64,000 bases of DNA. Origin: Bacteroidales bacterium. Its GTDB lineage: Bacteria; Bacteroidota; Bacteroidia; Bacteroidales; UBA932. Under the pieces are notes generated by a model that saw only the letters and a program-made list of their open reading frames with translations, made no database searches and was not told the origin of the DNA. Positions 46,863 through 55,904 of the stretch are shown here, piece after piece; positions within the stretch are counted from its first letter, which is position 1, and the number at the start of each line of letters is the position of its first letter. The position numbers were made by a program, and so were the translations under genes. The DNA is taken from the NCBI GenBank assembly GCA_017630215.1, contig JAGBVR010000009.1:1-64000 (forward strand), in the 5' to 3' direction.

Positions 46863-47581
46863 TGAAAAATCGACTTTGGGACATTGCTTCAACGACATTC
46901 TTCAGTCTGTTGGCTATTCTTTTCGTGGGGGTGTTCATCACCTCTCTCGGAAAGAATGCCATTGATATGTTTGTCAGAGTTGGATGGGACTGGAGACACA
47001 CAGGAAACTATGTGGGCTTGATTGCCGGATTTGCCGCATATACTCTCTTTCTGATAATTCTTACCATCCTGAAAAGCAGACATAATCTTGATTGGTTCAT
47101 GAAGTTTACACATGAGCTGACCCATACTCTTGTTGCCCTGATATTCTTTCGTAAGATACATGAATTCGTAGTCAGAGGCAGGGAGTGTTTTGTTTATTAC
47201 GATCCGCCGACAATAGGATACATCCCTATTACTTTATCTCCATACTGCATTCCTATATATACATTGATGATATTCCCTTTCAGGTTTGCAGGAGATAGTC
47301 ACTATATGATAATCTTTGATGCGCTCATCGCATTCACATACGCATTCCATGTGCATACATTTATAAAGCAGACACGATTTACGCAGAATGATATTGAGAA
47401 TTGTGGCATAGCGCAGTCTGTGTCTTTCATTTCATTCGTGCATCTAGCCATGTTGTCTCTGATTCTCGCCACTCCAAAGGGGGGCGTTCTAAAGGCATTG
47501 GGCAGGGTGTTCTGGGAATACCCATGGCAGATTTTGACCGATCCTTCAGGGTGGGTTCATGAAATAATCAAATATTTTTAA
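46862..47581 (+). CDS. Membrane protein with HELTH metalloprotease-like motif
   Basis: 239 residues with about six hydrophobic segments (~10-30, 48-70, 110-130, 135-155 and two more). The motif FTHELTHTL (HExxH, His84-Glu85-His88) lies close to a membrane segment, as in site-2 proteases (M50). The second M50 motif (NPDG or LDG) is not seen, but FDALIAFTYAFHVH offers an Asp. It is coupled to the preceding sigma factor. An intramembrane protease acting on an anti-sigma-like partner is possible; a non-catalytic membrane protein cannot be excluded. Confidence 0.6.
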   Translation: MKNRLWDIASTTFFSLLAILFVGVFITSLGKNAIDMFVRVGWDWRHTGNYVGLIAGFAAYTLFLIILTILKSRHNLDWFMKFTHELTHTLVALIFFRKIHEFVVRGRECFVYYDPPTIGYIPITLSPYCIPIYTLMIFPFRFAGDSHYMIIFDALIAFTYAFHVHTFIKQTRFTQNDIENCGIAQSVSFISFVHLAMLSLILATPKGGVLKALGRVFWEYPWQILTDPSGWVHEIIKYF

Positions 47582-47656
47582 TTTTAGCGATTACCTTTTC
47601 TTCGTTGTGACATTATAGAGTGAAAACAAATCAATAACACTCTAAAGTACAACGTT

Positions 47657-48046
47657 ATGAAGAAAATCTTTTTTGCAGCGATCATTTCGCTCATTACTGT
47701 TCTTTGCGTTTCTGCAACTGTCGCTAGCATTCCTGCAGACAATTTCTCATCATCGGTTACTGCCACAATCGCTGGCTCAGATGAGAGTATCGACTTCGAC
47801 ACCAAGACTCTGGTGACCATTTACAATCTAATGCCTCAGAAGGTCAAGGACCTCTGTGTGGCAAGCTACAAGGATGTCGCTCCAAGAATCGATGCTGCCG
47901 GCACAAAGGGCTTCACCTATCAAGGTGTGGCGATACGTCCGATCAAGACGGATGATGGAGTCGACCTTAAGTTCACTTGCGGAGGTCATACCATCCTAGT
48001 GGAGAACTATACGCGTTCTGAGTTTGATTCAATTTTCGGACTCTAG
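47657..48046 (+). CDS. Small secreted protein
   Basis: 129 residues. Signal peptide MKKIFFAAIISLITVLCVSA (cleavage near 20-25). The mature part has a two-Cys core (KDLCVASY, LKFTCGGH) and a beta-strand-rich end (FTYQGVAIRPIKTDD). No family recognised. It is separated from the next gene by 3 nt. Confidence 0.68.
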   Translation: MKKIFFAAIISLITVLCVSATVASIPADNFSSSVTATIAGSDESIDFDTKTLVTIYNLMPQKVKDLCVASYKDVAPRIDAAGTKGFTYQGVAIRPIKTDDGVDLKFTCGGHTILVENYTRSEFDSIFGL

Positions 48047-48049
48047 GCC

Positions 48050-48604
48050 ATGAGATGGATGTATGTTCTTATATCAGTGCTGTTGCTGTCTTCTTGCAGC
48101 AACAGCACTGACATTACAGATCTCCAGGAAGGGGATGTCGTGTTTATCGAGAGCCAGTCTTCACAGTCGCCATATATCAAGGTCGGCACCATGTCAAAGT
48201 GGACACATTGTGGTGTCATCGTTGATACGCCGGAAGGCTTGAAGGTATTGGAGGCATCAAAGACAGTTCGCCTGACCCCATTCACAAGTTTCATAGGAGC
48301 GGCAAAGAATGAGAACTGGACAGTCAAGCGGCCAGCTAAGAAACTACAGAAGCCAATTAAGTACTCCAAGTACTTAGGTATGCCTTATGACCTTGAGTTC
48401 AAGTTTGATAACGGCAAGATGTACTGCTCTGAACTCGTATGGCTCATATATAAGGACCAGGGAATCGAACTGTGCGAGCCGAGAAAGGTTTCCAGCTTTC
48501 TATTCGCGCGTGTTCCGCGGGTCAGAAAGCTGATGGACAAGCGAGGTATTTCGATGGATCAATATGCTGTAGCCCCGGTGGATCTGTATAAAGCAATAAG
48601 ATAA
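48050..48604 (+). CDS. YiiX-like NlpC/P60 (permuted papain) lipoprotein
   Basis: 184 residues. A hydrophobic signal segment with lipobox MYVLISVLLLSSCSNS. DLQEGDVVFIESQSSQS..KWTHCGVIVDTPEGLKVLEASKTVRLTPF and then KMYCSELVWLIYKDQ are the circularly permuted NlpC/P60 (YiiX/YebB) signature: the catalytic His in THCGV and Cys in YCSELV. It is a likely peptidase or lipid-modifying hydrolase of the cell envelope, with all catalytic residues present. Confidence 0.85.
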   Translation: MRWMYVLISVLLLSSCSNSTDITDLQEGDVVFIESQSSQSPYIKVGTMSKWTHCGVIVDTPEGLKVLEASKTVRLTPFTSFIGAAKNENWTVKRPAKKLQKPIKYSKYLGMPYDLEFKFDNGKMYCSELVWLIYKDQGIELCEPRKVSSFLFARVPRVRKLMDKRGISMDQYAVAPVDLYKAIR

Positions 48605-48615
48605 ATAATCATAGG

Positions 48616-49152
48616 ATGAAAAGACCATTGAAAATATACGGATGGGCTTGGGCGGCAATAATAGCTGCCACAATAGTAACTTTTGCTGTGATGATAATAT
48701 ATCCTTCACACCATGAATTAGCTGCAGACCCTTATAGCATAGAGAAGATTGTAAAGGTAGATTTGCCAGATATTGCCTTTGTAGAATCAGAGAACAATTT
48801 GGATCGGAGTGCCTCAAGATGGGATGTTTTTGAACATAGGGGTAAGTTTATTTGTAAACTACCAGAGGAAACGATAATGACTCTTGACGATTTGTGCCAG
48901 ACAGATAGCCGGCATTGGAGAAAGACGCAGGATAGAAACGTTTATAGCTATTATGATGAAGGAGGAATTGATGGACTTTATTGTGTCTTTTGCCTAATCA
49001 GTCATGATGGATTTACAATCAATTATGAAGTAGAAGAATCAGAAGGAATATTTATCTTGTCTGCATTAATCGTTGTGTATATGATACTTATCACATGGGG
49101 CATGATCCTGCTCATTGTCAGTCTGTTTAGAAAAAATCCGAAGAAGTCATGA
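48616..49152 (+). CDS. Two-segment membrane protein
   Basis: 178 residues. Membrane helices near both ends (WAWAAIIAATIVTFAVMIIYP and IFILSALIVVYMILITWGMILLIVSLF) enclose an ~110-residue extracytoplasmic domain (VDLPDIAFVESENNL...) with no family recognised. It overlaps the next gene by 4 nt and starts 12 nt after the YiiX-like gene. Confidence 0.68.
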   Translation: MKRPLKIYGWAWAAIIAATIVTFAVMIIYPSHHELAADPYSIEKIVKVDLPDIAFVESENNLDRSASRWDVFEHRGKFICKLPEETIMTLDDLCQTDSRHWRKTQDRNVYSYYDEGGIDGLYCVFCLISHDGFTINYEVEESEGIFILSALIVVYMILITWGMILLIVSLFRKNPKKS

Positions 49153-49628
49153 AAAATAATCTTTTAATTTTAACTATGACCATCGTGCTTGGTGCAACCA
49201 GTTGTTCATACATGCACAATGGCAATTATTTACAAGCCGCTGAAGAAGCCACTGAGCCAAACAGGAACTTCATGTTCGCTAGTAATGCTTCGCTACCTGG
49301 ACGTATATATATGACAATTTCAGGAAAGGAGTTCAAACCGTGCATCAACACCGTTACAGCATTTTACAATAAATACCACACCTGCTCCAACTGCGAAGAT
49401 TTTATAAAGAATCCTGAGAAATGGAATTTCAGGAAAACGATCCAACCTAAGGCTGGAGATTTAGTCATCCAACATGACTCCAAGACAGGCAGGGCCTACC
49501 ACGCTGCCATCATTGTAAAGATTGAAGATGGCAAGTACTATATCAATCATGCTGTAAGGACAGGATACATTAAAAATGCAGAGTTGAAGACCAAGTCAAA
49601 CTTGAGCTTTTATGAATATACTATGTAA
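49149..49628 (+). CDS. NlpC/CHAP-like secreted protein
   Basis: 159 residues. Signal segment NNLLILTMTIVLGATSC, lipobox-like with Cys. A Cys region (HTCSNCEDFI) is followed by QPKAGDLVIQHDSKTGRAYHAAIIVKIEDGKYYINHAV, which has the strand order of NlpC/P60 or CHAP hydrolases (the His of YHAAIIV). The catalytic Cys is uncertain. Together with its neighbours it makes a small envelope-active cluster. Confidence 0.6.
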   Translation: MKNNLLILTMTIVLGATSCSYMHNGNYLQAAEEATEPNRNFMFASNASLPGRIYMTISGKEFKPCINTVTAFYNKYHTCSNCEDFIKNPEKWNFRKTIQPKAGDLVIQHDSKTGRAYHAAIIVKIEDGKYYINHAVRTGYIKNAELKTKSNLSFYEYTM

Positions 49629-49639
49629 ATGATACTATT

Positions 49640-49930
49640 ATGAAGCTACAAAACATTGAACACAAGATTACAAGGACTGGAGTCATTTCATTGGCGGCTC
49701 TAGCAATCATAGGCATCATCGCTTGTTTCACCGGTGCGTTTGATATAGATATGAGCATCTTCTCATGCACCATCATTGAAGATATATTCCTCTTCATTTT
49801 GGGAGTTCTGTTTATCCTGGTGGGATTCTGTTTTCCGGTTTCCCTCATGATTAATATCTCCAAGCTCGCATCTGGCTTGATGGAGGCAAACAGGCTTAAA
49901 AAGAGTATTGCCGATGAAGAAAGCAATTAA
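49640..49930 (+). CDS. Small membrane protein
   Basis: 96 residues with two membrane segments (GVISLAALAIIGIIACFTGA and IFLFILGVLFILVGFCFPVSL) and an acidic-basic C-tail. No family. It overlaps the start of the L,D-transpeptidase-like gene by 17 nt. Confidence 0.65.
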   Translation: MKLQNIEHKITRTGVISLAALAIIGIIACFTGAFDIDMSIFSCTIIEDIFLFILGVLFILVGFCFPVSLMINISKLASGLMEANRLKKSIADEESN

Positions 49931-50501
49931 GTTTCTAGGCATTCCCGTTTTCTCCATGATCTGTCTGTTTGTGTCTGTGCTGATTCTCAGCAATATCAGG
50001 CCTGCAGACATATCTTCCAAGGCACAGGAACTGAAGGCTTATTGCATTGACAACGGATATAATGCTGATTATGGAATCCTTGTAGACTACGGCAGGCATT
50101 CTTTTCAGAAAAGATTGTTTGTATATGACTTCAACAATGAAAAGGTAATCTTGAAGAGTCTCTGTGCTCATGGATCTGGTGGAGAAAGCACGGTATTCAG
50201 AGGAGATTTCAGCAATAACCCTGGTAGTCACTGCTCCTCATTGGGCCATTATAGAGTCGGCAGAAACAGGAATATGTACAGAAGACCGGTGCCTGCCTTC
50301 GAGGTGCATGGATTGGATAAAAGTAATTCCAACGCTCTGTCGCGTGGAATTCTAATTCACCCCACCGTAGGCCCTCTGACTTGGGGATGCTTCGGAGTGC
50401 CGGTTTTCAAATACAATGAGATTTCAGATTGGCTGAAGATAATGCCCCAGAATATAATATTATGGGCATACAGTGATTGCCCCTATACATATCTTCGTTA
50501 A
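49914..50501 (+). CDS. Murein L,D-transpeptidase-catalytic-domain protein
   Basis: 195 residues from ATG 49914 (a TTG at 49908 is not needed). One N-terminal membrane segment anchors a domain with HGSGGESTVFRGDFSNNPGSHCSSLGHYRVGR, VPAFEVHGLDKSNSN and PTVGPLTWGCFGVPV, the YkuD_2-type L,D-transpeptidase fold with His and catalytic Cys (WGCF). It is expected to cross-link or trim peptidoglycan. A hairpin (AGGCTC/GAGCCT, 50534-50566) follows. Confidence 0.85.
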   Translation: MKKAIKFLGIPVFSMICLFVSVLILSNIRPADISSKAQELKAYCIDNGYNADYGILVDYGRHSFQKRLFVYDFNNEKVILKSLCAHGSGGESTVFRGDFSNNPGSHCSSLGHYRVGRNRNMYRRPVPAFEVHGLDKSNSNALSRGILIHPTVGPLTWGCFGVPVFKYNEISDWLKIMPQNIILWAYSDCPYTYLR

Positions 50502-50694
50502 AACTATACATGCTGGTATGATTAGTATCTACGAATGGAGGCTCTGTGTCTGATTGATGCTGAGCCTCTTCTACTATACGTATTATGAGTAAGCGCCCAA
50601 GATATGGATTTATTGCATTTCATCTTGTAACAAGTGAGGTGTTTAACGTATATCCCGAAAAGTCACAAATCAAGTAACGAAAAATTAAGAACCT
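50502..50694. promoter_or_regulatory. Spacer with terminator-like hairpin and ECF-type promoter
   Basis: A GGAGGCTC/GAGCCTCTT hairpin (50534-50566) ends the envelope cluster. Then TGTAAC (50626-50631), 16 nt, GTATATCC (from 50648) drives the 50695 gene. Confidence 0.6.
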
Positions 50695-51261
50695 ATGGTT
50701 GCGCTTACAAATATTGTCAAAAAGACTTCAAACGGAGATATTGTGAATCTTCAGACCCTCATCAAAGGAATCTTCCCGGAATACGGCACATTTGCCCTGG
50801 ATATCCCTTACTACGATTCAGACAAGCATATGTATATTGTTGACCAGTATACATCAGACTCTGGCAATCGTCGTGTCACATATGTGGCGGTAAGCAGGCA
50901 GCTCTGCGTGGAAGTTACATTGACGATGTTTCATAGCTGGACATTGATGAGCGCCATAAGAGTAATGATTCCTAATATCGAAAGCCTGAAGGTAGTCAAG
51001 ACGTACGAGTGGCCTCAGACCACATACTTTAATCTTCTTAAGCTCTGTGAGAAGATTCGTGATCTGGCAGTTGAGTTTGCTGCAGACAACCTGCATGATT
51101 TAACGGAAGATGAGGAAAAGCAACTCTCAGAGTTTGTCGACTCTTTGATTGGCAACCTTCTCAGAGATGACATCGACGCACATCTGCAGAGCGGATGTGA
51201 TGAGATCCTTGCTGCATACTGTAAGCAGATGAAAGTTTGTAAAGACTTTGTAACATTCTGA
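50695..51261 (+). CDS. Hypothetical protein
   Basis: 188 residues, no signal or membrane segment, no family recognised. The C-terminal half is acidic and helical (EKQLSEFVDSLIGNLLRDDIDAHLQSGCDEILAAYCKQMK). First gene after an ECF-type promoter and followed by 51310 and, after a second weaker motif, the Pif1-like helicase. Confidence 0.65.
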   Translation: MVALTNIVKKTSNGDIVNLQTLIKGIFPEYGTFALDIPYYDSDKHMYIVDQYTSDSGNRRVTYVAVSRQLCVEVTLTMFHSWTLMSAIRVMIPNIESLKVVKTYEWPQTTYFNLLKLCEKIRDLAVEFAADNLHDLTEDEEKQLSEFVDSLIGNLLRDDIDAHLQSGCDEILAAYCKQMKVCKDFVTF

Positions 51262-51309
51262 AATGGCAATGTATATATCGTCGAATCTTAACAAGTAAAG
51301 AATTAACTC

Positions 51310-51771
51310 ATGCAAACTATGAATACTAACTCACTCGTTCTCGCTGCAAAGTCAGCTCTCCCTTCCCTTGCAAACAACGTTACTTACAACGAGGCTGCCA
51401 AGATGTTCCTCTCCCCGGGATATCAGTCTCAGGCAGGCAACGTCTATCAGGAAGGCATACGCTTATCTCGCCACATTGCTGTTGATTACAGCATCGGTCA
51501 TGGCTTTTGTCGCTCATTCCTGAACGGCATCAAGCTCTACATCTGGGACAACAACAAGCCAAAGCTCGTTGCTCATAAGTGCTTCAGCAGTTACTACCTC
51601 TCAGAATCTGCCATCAAGTATGAGACAGAAGCCATAGTCAAGGAGCATCTCAGAAACTCCTGCAAGGTGCTGGGATTTGAGAACGCCACTGACTCTCAAC
51701 TCACGGAACTGTCCCGTGCTCTGGTTTCAGAGACACAGAAAACGACGCAACTCATTGGCCACGGAGAGTAA
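51310..51771 (+). CDS. Hypothetical protein
   Basis: 153 residues with a basic, slightly beta-rich middle (FLNGIKLYIWDNNKPKLVAHKCF). No family recognised. Its 3' end overlaps the weak ECF-type motif at 51767. It lies 43 nt upstream of the Pif1-like helicase gene and is likely cotranscribed. Confidence 0.65.
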   Translation: MQTMNTNSLVLAAKSALPSLANNVTYNEAAKMFLSPGYQSQAGNVYQEGIRLSRHIAVDYSIGHGFCRSFLNGIKLYIWDNNKPKLVAHKCFSSYYLSESAIKYETEAIVKEHLRNSCKVLGFENATDSQLTELSRALVSETQKTTQLIGHGE

Positions 51772-51795
51772 CAAAACAGAAGTCATAAGTATAAA
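51767..51795 (+). promoter_or_regulatory. Weak ECF-type motif before the Pif1-like helicase
   Basis: AGTAAC (51767-51772), 16 nt, GTATAAAC (from 51789), 20 nt before the ATG at 51815. One mismatch to TGTAAC. Confidence 0.4.
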
Positions 51796-51814
51796 CACTA
51801 AAACGAACAAAAAC

Positions 51815-53914
51815 ATGGAACAGATTTTTGACACAACAAACCTGGAGATGCAGAACGCATACAACCTCATCGCACGCACCAACAAGAGCTTCTTCCTTAC
51901 CGGAAGGGCTGGTACCGGCAAGACCACTTTCCTCAAGAACATCCGCAAGCATGTTTCCAAGAGATTCATCGTTCTTGCTCCATCGGGCATAGCTGCCATC
52001 AATGCCGGAGGCCAGACGATCCACTCGTTCTTTGGCTTCAACTTCTCTGTGCAGGGACCGCTCAGCTACGGAAAGATGAATGGAAACAAGATCTCCATCG
52101 TTCAGAATGTGGACACGATCATTCTTGACGAGGTATCAATGGTACGTTGTGACATCATCGATGCCATTGACAGAACCCTTCGTGAGTGCCGTCACTCCAG
52201 CCTGCCTTTCGGTGGAATCCAGATGGTCTTTGTCGGTGATTTGTTCCAGTTGCCGCCTGTCATCACAAGTGAGCACCGTGAGCTGATCAAGCAGCTCTAT
52301 GGTGACCAGTCTGGCCTCTTCTATAAGGCTAACTGTCTGAAGGATAACCCTCTTCCAAAGATCGAATTCAAAAAGATCTATCGTCAGAATGACGAGGAGT
52401 TCATTGATCTTCTTGAGAGATTCCGCATGGGCAGTGTATCGCTTGTCGATCTGATGAAGATCAACAGGAATGTAGCGGAGCGCTCGAAGGCAGACGAAGC
52501 GGAGATGAGGGTGACCCTCACTGTCTACAAGAAAGATGCAAAGCTCATTAACGAGACGCGTCTTTCGCAGCTTCCTGGTGACACCTGGAAGTATGAGGCC
52601 AACTACAGCGGTAACGCCTCAAAGCTTAAGGATGTTGTCGAGGACTCTCTGGAACTCAAGGTCGGCGCACAGGTGATGTTCCTTCGTAACGACTACGAGG
52701 GTAGATGGGCGAACGGTACCATCGGCAGGATAACATCACTGGACGACGATAAGATCGGAGTGGAACTCTCTGATGGTGAGGAATACATCATTGAACGTGA
52801 GTCGTGGGAAGCCTTCGACTACCAGTATGATGATGAGAAAAAGGTCTGCAAGCAGGAAAAGGTGGGTTCGGTAACCCAGTTCCCGCTCAGACTGGCATGG
52901 GCCATCACCATCCATAAGAGTCAGGGACTGACCTTTGACAAGGTTGCTATCGACTTCGGCCGTGGCGCTTTTACCTATGGCCAGGCATATGTCGCACTCA
53001 GTCGTGCCAGAAGCCTGGAAGGTCTTCAACTTGTCAGACCGATTGACTTCAACTCCGTCCGTGTCTCGCGTGACATCCTCTCCTTTGCATCGTCATACAA
53101 CGATGAGAGAGTCATCAACACCGAGCTCACTATCGGTGAGGCCGTCCGTGAGTTCGAGGTTGCCGGAGACTACGACGGTGCTGCTACCAGACTTTTCGAG
53201 ATGTGCGAGCAGGAAGCCAGTGATGGTAACGTAGGTTATGCCTTCGATTTGTTCAATAGGGCTATGTCCTATGTGGCTGATGACTCATGTCTGTTCGGGC
53301 GCGATTGGACGATGATTCCTGCAATGACACGCGAGAGCATCATCCTCAATGCTGCAGGACTTCTATACTCTGGAAGAACACCTGATGCTATACAGATGCT
53401 TCTTCCTTTGGTATCAGGAACGGAGATGAACTTCAACTGTCTGTACCTTCTTGCCAGAGGACTCGAGATCATGGAGGAGTGGGGTCACGTGGAGGAACTC
53501 TACAACCGCATGATAGCCATCTTCAATGACATGTTAGGCAATGGTCTGGACTCGTCGTCATTCCGTAAGTTCAAGTATCGTCTTGCCGTTCTGAACGAAG
53601 GACATTACGATGATCCAGGAGTAGAGGTGATGATCCGTCTCATTGCTGAGAATCCGAAGTATGACAAGTATCATACTGATCTCAGGTGGATGCTTCATAA
53701 GCATGCTGGAGAACTCAACGTCAGTCCAGCAGAGGATAATCCAGTTCTCACCGCGATCCTGGATCCAGAGGTGAGCGAGGATGACTTTCTTGCAGTTCTC
53801 CGAGAGCACAGAGATGCCAAGCGTGAGGAGTGGAGACGATACAGGAGGTCCCTTGGCCGCCTTAAGGTCAAGAAGGATACTCCTGAGGAAGAAAATACTG
53901 GTGACAATCTGTAA
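51815..53914 (+). CDS. Pif1/RecD-like DNA helicase with C-terminal helical repeats
   Basis: 699 residues; the start is ATG 51815 (the longer frame from 51677 runs inside the preceding gene). Walker A TGRAGTGKTTFLKNI (~27-41), Walker B IILDEVSMVR, PFGGIQMVFVGDLFQLPPV (motif III), RQNDEEFIDLL and WAITIHKSQGLTFDKVAIDFG (motif V), VALSRARSLEGLQLV (VI). The C-terminal ~330 residues are TPR-like helical repeats. This Pif1-with-helical-tail type is common in Bacteroidota and their mobile elements. Function: 5'-3' unwinding, probably of G-quadruplex or stalled forks. Confidence 0.9.
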   Translation: MEQIFDTTNLEMQNAYNLIARTNKSFFLTGRAGTGKTTFLKNIRKHVSKRFIVLAPSGIAAINAGGQTIHSFFGFNFSVQGPLSYGKMNGNKISIVQNVDTIILDEVSMVRCDIIDAIDRTLRECRHSSLPFGGIQMVFVGDLFQLPPVITSEHRELIKQLYGDQSGLFYKANCLKDNPLPKIEFKKIYRQNDEEFIDLLERFRMGSVSLVDLMKINRNVAERSKADEAEMRVTLTVYKKDAKLINETRLSQLPGDTWKYEANYSGNASKLKDVVEDSLELKVGAQVMFLRNDYEGRWANGTIGRITSLDDDKIGVELSDGEEYIIERESWEAFDYQYDDEKKVCKQEKVGSVTQFPLRLAWAITIHKSQGLTFDKVAIDFGRGAFTYGQAYVALSRARSLEGLQLVRPIDFNSVRVSRDILSFASSYNDERVINTELTIGEAVREFEVAGDYDGAATRLFEMCEQEASDGNVGYAFDLFNRAMSYVADDSCLFGRDWTMIPAMTRESIILNAAGLLYSGRTPDAIQMLLPLVSGTEMNFNCLYLLARGLEIMEEWGHVEELYNRMIAIFNDMLGNGLDSSSFRKFKYRLAVLNEGHYDDPGVEVMIRLIAENPKYDKYHTDLRWMLHKHAGELNVSPAEDNPVLTAILDPEVSEDDFLAVLREHRDAKREEWRRYRRSLGRLKVKKDTPEEENTGDNL

Positions 53915-53939
53915 CAATCTCAAATATCCGTGTATATAC
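53910..53939 (+). promoter_or_regulatory. ECF-type promoter of the 54-58.7 kb cluster
   Basis: TGTAAC (53910-53915), 16 nt, GTATATAC (from 53932), 30 nt before the ATG at 53962. Confidence 0.65.
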
Positions 53940-53961
53940 ACCTGAACAAAATAGACACGAT

Positions 53962-54660
53962 ATGGAAGAGACAAAAGACATGATTGAAAAAAATGCTCCA
54001 CAGCAGGAGAACGTGGAGAGAACCCAGGAGAAGGAAGCTGAGAAGACAATTCTTAACTATGGTGGCAAGACGGATTTTATCCTGATGGCAGGATCCATCA
54101 TCTGCCTTATCTGCTGCCAGTTCCTGCCTTGGAGCTTCGTTAACTGGATAGCTACAGCCTCGGGATTGATGGCTGTTCTTCTCCCTCTTGTAGCAAGAGC
54201 TCTTTACAGAAGTCGCAGCTTCAGTTTGCAGCTTGTGGTGGACACCCTTAAGGATGCGGGATTGAATCCTACAGTTGTCGATGATGCAGTACACTGGTGC
54301 AGCAATGGCAGAAAGAACATAATAAGGGTATATAACGGAAGCGTGCTTCAGCTCTCAAGAGAATATCCCCTGGAGAAGAAGATCAACCTTGATATGAATG
54401 CCAAGGCAGCTCTTGCAACAACCAACGAGATTTGTTCGGTCAAGGTCGGAGTCAGATGGGAGAACGAGGATAAGGGATGCCTTGTCTTCGCTTCGGAGTC
54501 TCTCTGCCCATCTGGAAGAGTCTTCAAACAGGTCTACTCCGTTTATCTCCAGGCCCTGGATGCCGCAGAGCAGCGTCAGGGAGAGAACCTCAGGGAGGTA
54601 GCAACTAGGGAAGACCGGCCAAAGAGGAAGATTGGATTTATCATAGGTGATAACAACTAA
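53962..54660 (+). CDS. Two-segment membrane protein
   Basis: 232 residues: a charged N-tail, then LMAGSIICLICCQFLPW and GLMAVLLPLVARAL (membrane hairpin), then an alpha/beta domain (LVVDTLKDAGLNPTVVDDAVHWCSNGRKNIIRVYNGSVLQLSREY). No family recognised. First gene of a five-gene ECF-type unit that ends before dnaB. Confidence 0.68.
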   Translation: MEETKDMIEKNAPQQENVERTQEKEAEKTILNYGGKTDFILMAGSIICLICCQFLPWSFVNWIATASGLMAVLLPLVARALYRSRSFSLQLVVDTLKDAGLNPTVVDDAVHWCSNGRKNIIRVYNGSVLQLSREYPLEKKINLDMNAKAALATTNEICSVKVGVRWENEDKGCLVFASESLCPSGRVFKQVYSVYLQALDAAEQRQGENLREVATREDRPKRKIGFIIGDNN

Positions 54661-54673
54661 AGATTATAAAGAT

Positions 54674-55864
54674 ATGAAGAAAGTGAACAAGGACTATATC
54701 GGCGTAGTAAGAAGAAATAACGGACGCCTCCAGTACGAAAGGATTCCAATGCAGAGATCCGTAAAGGCCATTAACAAGCTTGTGAGCATGGCGGAAGATG
54801 ATACGATGAGTATTGAGGATATGACATCATACGTCCATTCTCAGATTGTGTTCCAGTATCTGGCATTGCCTTTCTCTGTGGACCATGAGTCCAATGATAT
54901 GTATGACACCGCGGATTGGGCCATGAAGGAATTGGTCAATGATCTTAAGGCGGCCAGAACGAAGGTGAAGTACCTTGAGTGCGCCTTGAAGGTATTGGAG
55001 GAATGCGACTACAGGTGGAATGCGATCAGGATCGACACCACTCTTCCAGATTTGCTAGTACGCACTCGCATGGATTACGAAACGGAAGTTATGGGTATTG
55101 GACTTACCAAAGATACTTCAATAATCTTTCAAAGCTATGATTTTGAATTGGGTAATGATGGTGGATTGTTCTTTACCGTCTACAAAAATGAAGTTCCAAT
55201 GCTTCCTTACCGCTCGGTCGTAGAGATGTACGATTGTTCTGAGGATATTCTGGACACGACCATGATGTTCGATCCTGAGTCTGGTCAGTGGGACAATGCG
55301 CTTCGATCTCTGGTGGCCATTTCCAATGCGATCCTTGAGAACGAGGATGAGTTTTACAAGAAGCATGTGGTAGAGGCCGGCCAGGAGATGCTTGAGAAGA
55401 TGAAGCTCCTGTGCCTTGATCCAAAGTCATACTATACATGGCTTGAGAATATCCAGGATAAGGTATCAATTCATTATAGCGGGTGCAGCAAGAGCCTTGA
55501 TCCGCTATTCAAAAAGGATGAGTCTAACAAACGCCTGTATGAGCTGCTTGAAACAGGCAGAAAGATGACCTGCGCGCTGGACATGGCGGATAATCTTCTT
55601 GACTGGTCAAAGGAAGGACTTATGTTCTCTGGCTTGGAGAAAATACAGACAGACCTTCAGAACATGTCAAAGAGTCTGCTTCAGGAGATGGAGAAGGAAC
55701 ATGATAATCTTCCTGAAGAGGTATTCTCAGAAGACTATGGCGAATATAAATCTCCTGAGGAAGAGAGGGGAGAGATTGCGAGAGAACTTCGTTCTATGTG
55801 TGACAAGCTAAGAGGATGGCTTTCACTTGAGCCAAGATTCCCTGAGGAAAAGGACGAATTCTAA
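54674..55864 (+). CDS. Hypothetical helical protein
   Basis: 396 residues from ATG 54674. The N-terminal ~100 residues look alpha-helical (KAINKLVSMAEDDTMSIEDMTSYVHS). The central part has short beta motifs, and the C-terminus is helical and acidic with a coiled-coil-like stretch (LLEMEKEHDNLPEEVF). No family recognised. Follows the membrane protein by 13 nt. Confidence 0.65.
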   Translation: MKKVNKDYIGVVRRNNGRLQYERIPMQRSVKAINKLVSMAEDDTMSIEDMTSYVHSQIVFQYLALPFSVDHESNDMYDTADWAMKELVNDLKAARTKVKYLECALKVLEECDYRWNAIRIDTTLPDLLVRTRMDYETEVMGIGLTKDTSIIFQSYDFELGNDGGLFFTVYKNEVPMLPYRSVVEMYDCSEDILDTTMMFDPESGQWDNALRSLVAISNAILENEDEFYKKHVVEAGQEMLEKMKLLCLDPKSYYTWLENIQDKVSIHYSGCSKSLDPLFKKDESNKRLYELLETGRKMTCALDMADNLLDWSKEGLMFSGLEKIQTDLQNMSKSLLQEMEKEHDNLPEEVFSEDYGEYKSPEEERGEIARELRSMCDKLRGWLSLEPRFPEEKDEF

Positions 55865-55904
55865 TACTCACTACATTCTGCAACAAACTTAAAACGAGCA
55901 TAAC

